In this document: positions 45,363 through 56,330 of the stretch, in pieces
Layout: every line of letters begins with the position of its first letter
How positions within the stretch are numbered: the stretch's first letter is position 1
From: Sulfurovum sp.
GTDB lineage: Bacteria; Campylobacterota; Campylobacteria; Campylobacterales; Sulfurovaceae
Length of the DNA stretch: 57,269 bases
Direction: 5' to 3'
Assembly (NCBI GenBank): GCA_030949325.1
Contig: JAUZSQ010000086.1
Coordinates: 1 to 57,269, forward strand
Position numbers and translations under genes: made by a program
The notes under the pieces: generated by a model
What the model saw: the letters and a program-made list of their open reading frames with translations, nothing else
The model's database searches: none
Told to the model about the DNA's origin: nothing

Positions 45363-46701
45363 ATGGCTCAAAAGGCGATTAGAGAGTATGACGCAAAGTC
45401 AATTCTAGCAAAACATTGGGATAAGTATTTCCCAGATTTCACTTATGCATATGAGACTGTAATGGTTCAAAATGGAACAGATTTACAAGCACTAGCAAAA
45501 AGCAAAGCATGGTTAAACGAAAAAAATGTTGGTTGCAAAACCAGATATGCTTTTTGGTAAAAGAGGTATGAACAATTTGGTACTTTTCCGTGATGCTAAA
45601 CCAGGGGATGTCACTTTGGCAAAAGCGTCAAGTTGGATAGATGAGAAATCTTCTAGCGAACAAGAAGTATATTTTTCTTTTGATGGAGACAAGCCTACAG
45701 GTGAACCTTCTGTTGATAAATTGACACACTTTATTGTGGAACCATTTACACCTCATGAGCAATCAGAAGAGTATTATGTATCGGCTACTTGTGTAGGTGA
45801 TGATGATGTGATTTATATGTCTGCTGAGGGTGGTATTGCCATTGAAGAAGATTGGGACAATAAAGTAACTGAAATTGCTTTTGCTATCACTGCAACAGAT
45901 GATGAAATTGCTGAGAAAATTAGAGCCAATGTGCCTAAAGATGTGGCAGAAGCGAATAAAGCGAATTTCGCAGAATTTTGTATTGGTTTCTTTAAAGCAT
46001 ACAAAGAGTTAAATTTTGCCTACCTTGAAATCAATCCTTTTGTGATGCAAGGTTCTAAAATTGAGCTTCTTGATATGGTTGCAAAATTAGATGATACGGC
46101 TGGATTTATGATGGTTTCTGAGTGGGGCGATGTGTCTTACCCAACAGCATTTGGAATGGAAGACAAATCTCCAGAAGAAGAAGCAGTAGAACTAGCCGAC
46201 TCTAAAACAGGTGCGTCACTTAAACTGACTCTTCTTAAACCAGAAGCTAGAATATGGACTATGGTTGCTGGTGGTGGAGCGTCTGTTGTATACGCTGATA
46301 CGATTGCAGACATGGCAGGTATTGAAGATTTGGCAAACTACGGAGAATACTCTGGAGGACCAACGACTGGTGAGACTAAATTTTACGCTGAGACACTTTT
46401 TGACCTAATGACTAGAGAAAAAGATCCATCAGGTAGAGGTAAAGTACTTATTATTGGTGGAGCGATTGCAAACTTTACAGATGTGGCTAAAACCTTTACA
46501 GGTATTATTCAAGCATTTGAAAATTACCAAGACAAGCTCAAAGCAATTGATGTCAAAATCTATGTAAGACGTGGTGGACCAAACTATGAAAAAGGTTTGA
46601 AAGACATTAAAGAAGCGGCTGACAGAATGGGTCTTTACATCGAAGTTTATGGACCAGAAACACACGTTACAGATATTGTACGTATGGCACTAGAGAAGTA
46701 A
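45363..46701 (+). CDS. aclB: ATP-citrate lyase, ATP-grasp subunit (frameshifted)
   Basis: The repaired frame encodes about 445 residues. With AclA it cleaves citrate with ATP and CoA into acetyl-CoA and oxaloacetate, the diagnostic step of the reductive TCA cycle. It matches the N-terminal part of animal ACLY (succinyl-CoA synthetase beta-like): KPDMLFGKRG, YLEINPFV, and the citrate-binding YGEYSGGPTTGET. One extra base in A7 (45520-45526) splits residues 1-53 from the rest; repaired it reads WLNEKMLVAKPD. AGGAG precedes the ATG. aclA follows after 9 bases. Confidence 0.93.
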
Positions 46702-46710
46702 GGAGAAGAG

Positions 46711-48525
46711 ATGGAAAGATTATATACGAGAGATACACAAGCGATTTTTTGGAACAATAATAAAACTGCTATTCAGCGAATGTTAGATTATGACTATACA
46801 ATTCAAAGAGAAACACCTTCAGTAGCGGCAATTGTTGCTCCTACTTCAAACAACAAATTTGAGAAATTCTTTTTTGGTGGGGATGAAGTGATGATTCCAT
46901 TGTTTAAATGTACAGCGGACGCTAAAGCTGCACAACCACAAGCAGATGTACTTTTAAACTTTGCCTCATTTCGTTCTGCGTATGATGTGACTATGGAAGC
47001 ACTTGAAGTAGGTGGATTTACCTCTATGATGATTACTGCTGAAGGTATTCCTGAAAGACTTGCACGTGGTATGAACCAAACAGCAAGAGAAGCTGGTGTG
47101 ACTATTATCGGACCTGCAACAGTAGGTGCTATTACGCCTGGTGCATTTAAAGTAGCAAACATTGGTGGTACTATTTCTAATATCATCAATTCTAAACTTC
47201 ACCGTGCAGGTTCATGTGGACTTGTAACACGTTCAGGTGGACTATTTAATGAGCTTTCAAACATCATTTCTATCAATGCTGATGGTATTGCAGAGGGTGT
47301 AGCCATTGGTGGAGACAGATTTGTAGGTTCAGTATTTATTGACAATCTTCTTAGAATGGAGAAAAATCCAGATGTAAAATACATGATTTTACTTGGAGAA
47401 GTGGGTGGTACAGAAGAGTACAAAGTCATTGAAGCCGTTAAAAATGGAACACTTACTAAGCCTATTATTGCTTGGTGTATTGGTACAATTGCTAAACATT
47501 ATGATTCTGGTGTGCAATTTGGTCATGCAGGTGCATCTGCCAATGGTGAAATGGAAACAGCTGAGTATAAAAACAATGCCATGAAAGAAGCAGGTATTCA
47601 TGTACCTGCTTCATTTAATGATTTACCAGAGATTATCAATGGTATATATAAAGAACTTCATGCAGAAGGTATCATCAAAGATATTAAAGACCCTCTCATG
47701 AATACAGTACCAACAGTAAGAAGAAGCAAAGAGTTTATTTGTACTATTTCTGATGACCGTGGTGAAGAGTGTACGTATGCAGGTTTCCCTATCTCTAGCG
47801 TGGCTACTCCTGATACTGGCAAAGGTATTGGTGATGTTATTTCACTTCTATGGTTCAAAAAACAGTATCCAAAATGGGCTACAGAGTTTATTGAAACCGT
47901 GATTAAAACAGTGGCAGATCATGGTCCAGCAGTCTCAGGTGCGCACAATGCTAAAGTAACGGCTAGGGCAGGTAAATCAGTCGTTGAATCACTTGTAACT
48001 GGTCTTCTTACAATTGGTCCTAGATTTGGTGGTGCTATTGATGGTGCGGCTGAACACTTTAAGTATGCAAATGACAATAACCTTACACCTAAAGAATTTT
48101 TAGGTCACATGAAAAAACAAGGTATACCAATTCCAGGTATCGGTCATAGAATTAAGTCATTGAAGAACCCTGATTTACGTGTAACAGGTCTTATGAACTT
48201 TTGCAGCTGAACACTTCCCTAAACTCCTCTTCTTGATTATGCAAGAACAGTAGAAGCCTTAACAACATCTAAAAAAGAGAACTTGATTCTCAACGTTGAT
48301 GGAACGATCGGTATTCTTATGGTAGATATGTGGAGAGCTTTAGGATATGACGAAACAGAGATTAACGAGTTTATCGCAAGCGGAACGCTTAATGCATTCT
48401 TCATCGTAGGACGTTCAATCGGTTTCATCGGTCATGTACTTGATGAAAAACGTCTTGCAATGCCTATGTACAGACACCCAATGGACGACATTTTATATGA
48501 CGTGCCAGAAGCAGAAGAGATTTAG
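46711..48525 (+). CDS. aclA: ATP-citrate lyase, large subunit (two compensating frameshifts)
   Basis: About 604 residues, matching the C-terminal part of animal ACLY: a CoA-ligase part with the phosphohistidine loop in [13 protein letters not shown], and a citrate-synthase-like lyase domain with [15 protein letters not shown] and [16 protein letters not shown]. Both ends are in one frame, but an extra base in T4 (48199-48202) and a missing one at 48221-48223 shift about seven codons between; the repaired stretch reads [23 protein letters not shown] precedes the ATG. This gene and aclB are the best evidence for autotrophic growth. Confidence 0.93.
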
Positions 48526-48571
48526 TCTCTTTTGTTTTACTCTCTATAGCTTAAATACCCAAAGGAATAAA

Positions 48572-49450
48572 ATGGCAGCAGGTTTGTTAGCACTATTTGA
48601 TGATATTGCAATACTCATGGACGATGTAGCAGTGATAGCCAAAGTAGCTACCAAAAAAACAGCTGGAATCTTGGGTGATGATTTAGCCGTGAGTGCTGAG
48701 AAGGCATCAGGGTTTAGTGCTTCACGAGAGCTACCTGTTTTATGGGCTATTGGTAAAGGTTCAATGATTAATAAACTTATCATTTTACCCATGGCTTTTC
48801 TTTTGAGTGCTTTTGTACCATGGACTATTATCCCTATTTTGATGCTCGGAGGCGTGTACTTAGCCTATGAAGGAGCTGAAAAGATTTATGAATACTTCTT
48901 TCACAAAAAAGAGAAAATAGCCCTTACTTCTTTGGAACTCCCTTCAAAAGAAGAAATCTTATACATAGAAGAAAGCAAAATAAAATCAGCCATTTTAACG
49001 GACTTTATTTTATCTGTTGAAATCATTATTATTGCACTCAGTACCGTAACAGAGCAACCTTTAAGCATTCAAATTATTGTGGTTTCATTTATTGCTTTTT
49101 TGGCAACGGTTGGTGTATATGGTTTGGTTGCACTTATCGTACGAATGGATGATTTTGGATATACACTTATTGCAAAAAGTGAAAGAAATGGCTCAGAATC
49201 TTTAGCAAAAGTAGGTAAGTTTTTTGTTCGATTGTTACCCAAAATCATTAAGTCTCTCACGGTGATTGGGACACTCGCCATGCTGTTGGTAGCAGGAGGT
49301 ATTTATGTGCATAATATTCCCCAACTACACAACCTACTACATGCTATCCCCTCAATGATAGGAGAACTTTTCACTGGTCTTATTGTGGGTCTTATCGCAT
49401 TGGCTTTTGTAGAAACTTTTAGAAAGATAAAAAATACACTGACTTCTTAG
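48572..49450 (+). CDS. DUF808 family membrane protein
   Basis: A 292-residue membrane protein starting at ATG 48572 after AAAGGAATAA. The N-terminal block LLALFDDIAILMDDVAVIAK and GILGDDLAVSAEKASGF is diagnostic for DUF808 (YedI family). About six membrane segments follow. No function is established. It begins 46 bases after aclA and may be read through from it; a palindrome followed by T residues lies past its end. Confidence 0.82.
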   Translation: MAAGLLALFDDIAILMDDVAVIAKVATKKTAGILGDDLAVSAEKASGFSASRELPVLWAIGKGSMINKLIILPMAFLLSAFVPWTIIPILMLGGVYLAYEGAEKIYEYFFHKKEKIALTSLELPSKEEILYIEESKIKSAILTDFILSVEIIIIALSTVTEQPLSIQIIVVSFIAFLATVGVYGLVALIVRMDDFGYTLIAKSERNGSESLAKVGKFFVRLLPKIIKSLTVIGTLAMLLVAGGIYVHNIPQLHNLLHAIPSMIGELFTGLIVGLIALAFVETFRKIKNTLTS

Positions 49451-49483
49451 GTTGGGTTAATGCTATTCCCACGATTTTTTCCC

Positions 49484-49500
49484 TCGTTATAACGATTTTT
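49484..49500 (+). terminator. Short palindrome with T-tract after the DUF808 gene
   Basis: TCGTTATAACGA followed by TTTTT. The stem is only four pairs with a TATA loop, so it is a weak terminator candidate. The rest of 49451-49906 is AT-rich and holds only another short hairpin, ATTCTC/GAGAAT (49512-49527); I see no gene in it. Confidence 0.35.
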
Positions 49501-49867
49501 CGTTGTAATGGATTCTCAATCGAGAATGTAAAACTTTATTTAAAAAATACTCTCCAAGTAAGATAACCCTTGTATAAAATTATGTTAAGGCTATCACAAC
49601 ATAATAATCATCAAACTTATGCTAAAACTACCTAAGATACAGGATGTTTTACAATAAAAATTATAGTATTATTGCATTGGGATAGCCTAATAGAACTTAA
49701 TGAGAGAGGATAAGCTAGTAAATATTTCTAAAAGTAGCCTAGCCCTCTTTATTTTGTTAAAATTTTTCAGACCATTTTAGGTTTGAAAAAATAATTACTT
49801 TTTCCCTTTCTATTTATATTTCTTCTTAAACATTCCATAAATAAGTAAAATCTACTATTTTTAATAA

Positions 49868-49873
49868 TATAAT
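49868..49873 (+). promoter_or_regulatory. -10 box upstream of the DISARM-like operon
   Basis: TATAAT 33 bases before the TTG start of drmA in a very AT-rich region. Other near-matches (TATAGT at 49890) are present, so the exact promoter is uncertain. Confidence 0.35.
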
Positions 49874-49906
49874 ATTTGTTAAGATATATTATAGTATAGG
49901 AAAATT

Positions 49907-52900
49907 TTGAATTTACAAGAAAAGAGAGAACAATTTATAACTTTAACAAAGCAACAACTGATAGGAACTCAATTAAAAGACAATCTTTTAGTGGGAGAGA
50001 CACCCTTAAAGAGATTTTTTACAGGTTTCCTTTTTCCAATTTTATCAACTGAAATAGAAGAAGAAATTGATTCTACTCTTGAACCTAAAAAAATGAACAG
50101 ATATATTCCCCCTTCTTCAGCAGGATTTTCATTTTTTATTGTGGGTCAAAATATTAAGTTAAGAGTATTCTATAGTGCAGTTTCTTATACAGATAAAGAC
50201 AATAGAGATGAGTTTAATCAAAAATTTGTGAAACAAGTGTGGGAAAAATCCTATTTAGCAGATGATGGTAAAGAGGTAGAATTTTCATTAAATGGTGCTA
50301 AACAGTATAAAATTTTTGATAAAAAAGCTAGAATAGATGCATTATGGAGACCTTATCGGGAGGGATATATTGTAACTATTACGATGTCTAATAATAAGAA
50401 AATAGATCCAAATATAACGGGTAAAAAGTTTCATCTTGAACAAAATCGTCACACACTTTTTGAAGTAGAATTTAAATGTATTGTTGAAGAGGGTATTATT
50501 GATGTTTATCCTGCTAAAGATAAAGCATTGTTGACTGAAGAAGAGAAAGAAATAGAATTACGATATAAAGATTTGTATATTTATGCTATTGGTCATGGTA
50601 CAGCTGTAAATTGGAAAAGAAATAAACATAGTAAAATGGAAATATGGACAGATTTCTTACCTACCGTTGAAGTGCCACAGGTAACAGCTGATACAGGTGG
50701 TAACACTGATAAAGTTTTAGAATTTAATTTCCTACAAAACTGTGAAGAAGATGATAGTGTTATTGATACCCTTAATATTTTTGTAAATGATTATGATGCT
50801 TGGATATTAAATCAAGAAATACAAGCAAATCAAGAAGAAGATGAAGATAAAGAGACTGCCAAAGAGATTGTCAAAAAGTTAAGCATGGCTAAAACAAGAA
50901 TGCAACAAGGTGTTGATTTATTAAAAAGTGATAAGAATGCGATGATTTCTTTTGCAGTAGCAAATGAAGCAATGTTAAAACAATGGATTTCAGGTGACAG
51001 TAACAGAGGCATTGAAAAGGACTTGTTAGAATATAAGTGGAGACCTTTTCAGTTGGCATTTATCTTAATGACTCTTGAATCTACAACGAATGAAGAGAGT
51101 GATTTTAGAGATACTCTTGATTTAATTTGGTTTCCTACGGGTGGTGGTAAAACAGAAGCCTATTTAGGATTGATGGCGTTTCTTTTTATCTATAGACGAT
51201 TGAAGTATCCTGATAGTTCAGGTGGTACGGTTTCGATTATGCGTTATACGCTTAGATTATTGACTTCGCAACAGTTTTTACGAGCAAGTAAAGTAATATG
51301 TGCTTTGGAGTTGATACGACAAGAAAAAGAAGGTATTTTGGGTAGAGAACCTTTCTCTATAGGCTTATGGGTAGGGAGTGCAAGTTCTCCAAATAATTTT
51401 AGACAAGTTACAAAAATATTGGAAGATAAGCAGTACAGTAAACTGGTATTACATGCTTGTCCTTGGTGTAATACTACTTTTATTGAGAAAAATTACATCT
51501 TAACTCAAAATAGTTTTCATTTTACTTGTCATCATAATATGTGCGATTTTGGAAAAGTTTTAGACAATGTTATTCCTTGTAACGTAGTAGATGAAGCTCT
51601 TTATATAAATCCTCCTAGCCTACTTATCGCAACCGTTGATAAATTTGCACGACTGACATGGGAAGAGTCTGCAGGTCATTTTTTTGGTAAAGGTAATAAT
51701 CGTCCTCCTGAACTCATTATTCAAGATGAACTACATCTTATTGCTAGTGCATTAGGGTCGATTGTTGGTCTTTATGAGGTAGCTATTGAGACGGTATTAC
51801 TCTCTCGTGGCATGAGGGCAAAGTATATTGCTTCTACTGCAACGATTAAAAATGCACAAAAACAGGTACAGACACTTTTTGCCAAAGAGATGGCAATATT
51901 TCCTCCCTCAGGTCTTAGGTATGATGATTCTTATTTTGCCAAAACTATTCCTTTGGAAAAAAAGGCAGGTAGAATGTATATAGGATATTTAGCTCCCTTA
52001 CTAGATAGGCAACATTGTCTTGAACCTTTAGCAGGAGTATTGTTATCCAATCCTATACATCTATTTAAAGATGATGAACAATATATGGATAAGTGGTGGA
52101 CGCAGATAGTTTATCATGGAAGTTTAAAAGGGGTTGGAAATAGTCGAACACTTTATCAAAGTGGAATCAAATCTTATTTGACTAAATTTACGATAGAGAG
52201 TATGAAGAAAGAGATAGATGAACATTATCCTGATTTTCTTGATAGTAAAAACTTAAAAGGTTTTGATGATTTCAAAAAAATTGACAATCCTAATGTTAAA
52301 GCGATTGTTGATAAGTATTTACCCCTGCGAGATATAGAGGTTAAAACTTTAACATCTAATCAAACTGCTGAAGAGAATGCAGGAATATTTGAGGCATTGG
52401 GAAAAAATAAAGATGATAATCAAGCGATTGATGTAGCTTTAGCAACCAATATGATTTCGGTAGGTCTTGATGTTTCCCGTTTGGCACTGATGATAATCAA
52501 TGGACAACCTTTAACTACAGCAGAGTATATACAAGCAAGTAGTCGTGTAGGAAGAGGAGAAACTCCTGGTATGGTTTTTATCAACTATTACAAAACACAA
52601 GCTAGAAGCTTATCTCATTATGAGAATTTTCGCTCTTATCATGACTCTTTTTATCGTTTTGTTGAGCCTTCAAGTTTGACTCCTTTTACTTTTCAGGCAA
52701 GGTCAAGAGCATTACATTCGGCGTTGGTTATAGCCATACGACATAGTGATATTGGTCTCTCCTGCAATGATAAGGCAGGAGAGTTGAACATGGAAAGTGA
52801 TGAGGTAAAGAAAGTTATAAAAGAGATGAAATATCGTTGTACTTTAGCTATAGGGAACAATAAAGAGATAATTAAAAAAGTAGAGAATCATATAGATAAA

Positions 52901-53110
52901 TTATTAAAAGAATGGGAGAATGAAGCTGACTATTGCAAGAAGAATAAAATTAAATTGGTTTACAACTCTAAAGATAGAGGTTCTAATAATCTTATTTGTA
53001 ATTTTGAGGAGAAAAATGGTTTATGGCAGACACTCCAATCAATGAGAAATGTTGAAAGTTCTGCTTTGGTAAAAATTTTGAAAGGGGTAAAGCTAAAAGA
53101 TGAAGCATAG
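49907..53110 (+). CDS. drmA: DISARM-like helicase DrmA
   Basis: A 1067-residue SF2 helicase. Walker A is WFPTGGGKTEAYL (about residue 410), the DExH box is IIQDELHLIAS (about 605), and the helicase C-terminal motif VI is in YIQASSRVGRGETPG (about 885). A four-cysteine insertion (CPWCNTTF...CHHNMC, about 523-550) may bind zinc. The order and the partner DUF1998 gene match DrmA of DISARM phage defence, where DrmAB loads on DNA. The start is TTG at 49907 after AGGAAA. The gene is intact, 1067 codons without frameshift. It overlaps drmB by 11 bases. Confidence 0.78.
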   Translation: MNLQEKREQFITLTKQQLIGTQLKDNLLVGETPLKRFFTGFLFPILSTEIEEEIDSTLEPKKMNRYIPPSSAGFSFFIVGQNIKLRVFYSAVSYTDKDNRDEFNQKFVKQVWEKSYLADDGKEVEFSLNGAKQYKIFDKKARIDALWRPYREGYIVTITMSNNKKIDPNITGKKFHLEQNRHTLFEVEFKCIVEEGIIDVYPAKDKALLTEEEKEIELRYKDLYIYAIGHGTAVNWKRNKHSKMEIWTDFLPTVEVPQVTADTGGNTDKVLEFNFLQNCEEDDSVIDTLNIFVNDYDAWILNQEIQANQEEDEDKETAKEIVKKLSMAKTRMQQGVDLLKSDKNAMISFAVANEAMLKQWISGDSNRGIEKDLLEYKWRPFQLAFILMTLESTTNEESDFRDTLDLIWFPTGGGKTEAYLGLMAFLFIYRRLKYPDSSGGTVSIMRYTLRLLTSQQFLRASKVICALELIRQEKEGILGREPFSIGLWVGSASSPNNFRQVTKILEDKQYSKLVLHACPWCNTTFIEKNYILTQNSFHFTCHHNMCDFGKVLDNVIPCNVVDEALYINPPSLLIATVDKFARLTWEESAGHFFGKGNNRPPELIIQDELHLIASALGSIVGLYEVAIETVLLSRGMRAKYIASTATIKNAQKQVQTLFAKEMAIFPPSGLRYDDSYFAKTIPLEKKAGRMYIGYLAPLLDRQHCLEPLAGVLLSNPIHLFKDDEQYMDKWWTQIVYHGSLKGVGNSRTLYQSGIKSYLTKFTIESMKKEIDEHYPDFLDSKNLKGFDDFKKIDNPNVKAIVDKYLPLRDIEVKTLTSNQTAEENAGIFEALGKNKDDNQAIDVALATNMISVGLDVSRLALMIINGQPLTTAEYIQASSRVGRGETPGMVFINYYKTQARSLSHYENFRSYHDSFYRFVEPSSLTPFTFQARSRALHSALVIAIRHSDIGLSCNDKAGELNMESDEVKKVIKEMKYRCTLAIGNNKEIIKKVENHIDKLLKEWENEADYCKKNKIKLVYNSKDRGSNNLICNFEEKNGLWQTLQSMRNVESSALVKILKGVKLKDEA

Positions 53111-54928
53111 ACAAAAATATACTCTGTACGCTTTTCTCACTTAATGTCTTATGCAGGAGTTGGGGCAATAGTGCGTGGTTCAGAAGATAAATTGATGGCT
53201 ATCACTGATATTCGTTATTGGACAAATAAATCAGATGAAATCACCTCTGTTCTTATTCCCTATGTTACACGAGTTTCTATGGCATTGGGGATAGACAAAG
53301 AGCTTAGAATGCCACCTAAAGCACAAGAGAATGGGCGAGGAGAGATTGAGGGGAGTTATCTTCCTGCTGTGTTGTTTCCTGTTTATGCAAAATGTCAAAA
53401 GTGTGGACTACTGCACAATAATCCTTGGGGAAAACAAGATAAACAATTGACGGAAAATGTACTATGTGAAGTGTGTGAAAGTCAGTTGGAACAGACCACT
53501 TGGTGTTCGGTAAGCAATAAAGGACACTTAAGTGAAGTACCTTGGCACTATATTTGTCATTTAAAATCAGATAAAGAGTGTAAATCAGATTTTGAATCAA
53601 ATTATTTAAAATTGACTACAGATTCAAATGGAAAACGCATTGTAAGATGTCATCGTTGTCAGAGCAGTAATTATTATGAGAAATCACAATTAAAAGTTAT
53701 TAATGGTATCCAACCTTGGATATATACAAAAGCTCCAAAGTTAGAAGATGATGATATTGTTGAGATTTTAGAAGTAAATAGTCCAGGGGTTTATTTACCT
53801 GAACGGGTGAATGCTTTGGTTATTCCTCCTGAATCAAGAATTAGTAAAACCAGTATAGTGGATAGACTCTTTAACAACTCTAAACTATGTCGTGAAATAG
53901 AGAGTATAAAGATACCATTACGAAAAAAAGCTAAGTTAAAAGAAGCTGCAAGAGAGTACCGTTGCAGTGTTGAGGAGATAAAAAAATCACTTAAAGCGAT
54001 AAAAGATGGATACCCTTATTTTGATGAAAATCTTACCATTGGAGATTTGATAGAAGATGAATATGAAGCATTTTTGGAAGAGTTTGAAAATGTGGCTGAC
54101 GATGAGGACTTTGTTACCGTACATAAAACAAAAGAGTTATACGCTTTAAAAGATGAAAATATAGGAAGTGACTTAAAAGCAATTATAATGATGATTGGTA
54201 ACCATATTGTGGCTACAAGGCTTGAGAGAGATACAAGTATTTAAAGGATTTAAGCGAGGTCAACAGAATGAAGACGATGAAAATCTTGTGCCTCCTGATA
54301 TTGTAGGAAAGAGTGATTGGTTACCTGCTATAGAACTTTTTGGAGAAGGAGTTTTCTTCTCTATTGATGAACAGCTATTGTCAAAATGGGAAACCCTTCC
54401 TTCTGTAAGAAAAAGAGCCAATGAAATTTTAGAGCGTTATGAAAAATCAGAGATTACTTTGCATACAGATATTGAAGTTACTCCTAGATTTTTACTCTTA
54501 CATACTTTATCTCATCTGTTAATAAGAGAACTAGAATCAACAGCAGGATATCCAGCGGCTTCTTTAAAGGAACGCATCTATAGTTCAGGAGATAAAAAAA
54601 TGGGAGGGATATTGATTTATACGACAGTTGCTGATATTGTTGGTTCTTTGGGAGGAATTGTAGAGAGTGCAGAACCAAAAGAGTTTTTAACTTTGATGGA
54701 TGGTGTTTTTAAACATGCACAATGGTGTTCACTTGATCCTGTTTGTACAGAACATGAAGGTCAAGGTCCAGCATGGTTGAACGAGCAGCTTGTCACGCTT
54801 GTACTTTGATTCCTGAACCCAGTTGTGAGTATAGCAATGTATTTTTAGATAGAGTTTTTGTAAAAGGGAGTGAGGATTTGGGAATTCCAAATTTTTTAGA
54901 GTTTGTAAAGGGCAATAGTAATGGCTAA
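53100..54928 (+). CDS. drmB: DUF1998 protein DrmB (three frameshifts in this sequence)
   Basis: The repaired frame encodes about 609 residues. The N terminus, after restoring one base in A5 (53113-53117), reads SVRFSHLMSYAGVGAIVRG, typical of DrmB. A zinc-ribbon-like region follows (KCQKCGLLH...CEVCESQ; RCHRCQSS). Two further breaks lie near 54224 (repaired RLREIQVFKGF) and 54783 (repaired AACHACTLIPEPSCE). The C-terminal DUF1998 region contains LLHTLSHLLIRELE and the final cysteine cluster with NVFLDR. It forms the helicase-associated complex with DrmA. It overlaps the next gene by 8 bases. Confidence 0.75.
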
Positions 54929-56330
54929 AATAGCGATAAAAAACTTACCAATAGAAGAAAATAATGAGTATGAAATAGTGATAAATAAAGTCTTAAATAA
55001 AGATATTCTCATAGAATTAAATGAGGAGTATTATACTATTTCTAAGCCTAAAAATAGTTCTTGGAAAGATATTGAATTATTTGAGGGGATGTGCTGTCTC
55101 GTTGCAAAAAAACGTTATGGAGAAAATAATGAATATTCTCGATTAGAACTGATTCAAGTTTTAGATAAAAAAACTACGATAAAACGCAAATTTAAACTTC
55201 CTTGGAATTGATGATTTAAATAAAGACCAAGATAGAGTTTTAAGACTTCCTGAAGATGGTCAGTTTTTAATAGTTGGAGGACCTGGCACAGGAAAGTCTG
55301 TTGTTGCTTTACTTAGAACAATGAAATATCAAAAAAATAGTGATTATGCTTTCTTGACTTTTAATAAAGTTTTATTGACAGCAACCAAGCAATTAGTAAG
55401 TTTTATTTAAATAGCTTTACCTTAGACAGTTGGTTAGGAAAAGCTTATTGGAAGATATTTAAAGAGTATATTCCCAATATGAAAGAGGGGGATAGAAACC
55501 CTGATTATGATAAAGTCATGAAGAACTTAGAAGATAATGGAATAGAAGAGAGTTCATTCCATGTTATTATTGATGAAGGACAAGATAAACCAACAAAATA
55601 TTATGAGTCATTAATGTGTTTTGGGATAGAAAATTTTTTTATTGTTGCCGACCAGAATCAACAAATAACTGAAAATAATTCAAGTAGACAAGAGCTTACT
55701 GACTTATTAGGACTAGAGACAGAAGATATAATTGAATTAAAAGAAAACTATCGGAATTCACATCCTATTGGATTTTTAAGTAATAGTTTTTTTACTGACC
55801 CTGCTAGTCCAAAACCTAAACTTCCATTAGAATCTAAATCATTATTAGGAACACCAACTTTATTTGAGTATGATAACGATGAAGCTTGTGTAAGATTAAT
55901 TTTAAGAGAATTTGATAGAGATAATCGCAATTTAATAGCTGTGGTAGTAGCCAATGATGCTTCTCGAGATACTTATGTAAAAAACTTAGAAAATATGGAA
56001 GTAAAGCTTGATAATCCAAGAGCTTTAATATCGACGTATTCATCTAAAAATAAGACAAGTCCAAATATAAATTTTGGACACAGTGGAATTTTTGTGTTGA
56101 ATGATAAATCCATAAAAGGACTAGAATTTGACATCGTTTTTATTGTTATAGATGGATTTAATATATATAATAATGACATTGATAGCATGAAAAAAAGGTT
56201 TTATGTGATGAGTTCACGAGCTATTAAGAAATTGGTGTTTTTTAAGAGTGAGAATTATAAAGGTGGGGTAGAAGATATTTTGCCAAGTGATGAGAATATA
56301 CTGAAAAGAGAAAGGCTAACTAATGGTTAA
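54921..56330 (+). CDS. UvrD-like SF1 helicase in the DISARM-like operon (frameshifted)
   Basis: The repaired frame encodes about 469 residues. Residues 1-95 are a small N-terminal domain of unknown fold. The ATPase then has Walker A IVGGPGTGKSVVAL, Walker B HVIIDEGQD, motif III-like VADQNQQI, motif IV ELKENYRNS, and a C-terminal KGLEFDIVFIV...MSSRA typical of SF1A helicases. Breaks lie near 55204 and 55400 and compensate each other. It is not one of the named DISARM proteins (DrmC, DrmD, DrmE), so it is an unusual operon member. Its ATG lies within the drmB end; its stop overlaps the next start. Confidence 0.68.

Noticed and set aside
49451-49906. Hidden gene or CRISPR array in the 456-base gap before the DISARM-like operon
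   Set aside because: No repeated units with regular spacing and no frame with a start and ribosome-binding site; only AT-rich DNA with two short hairpins.
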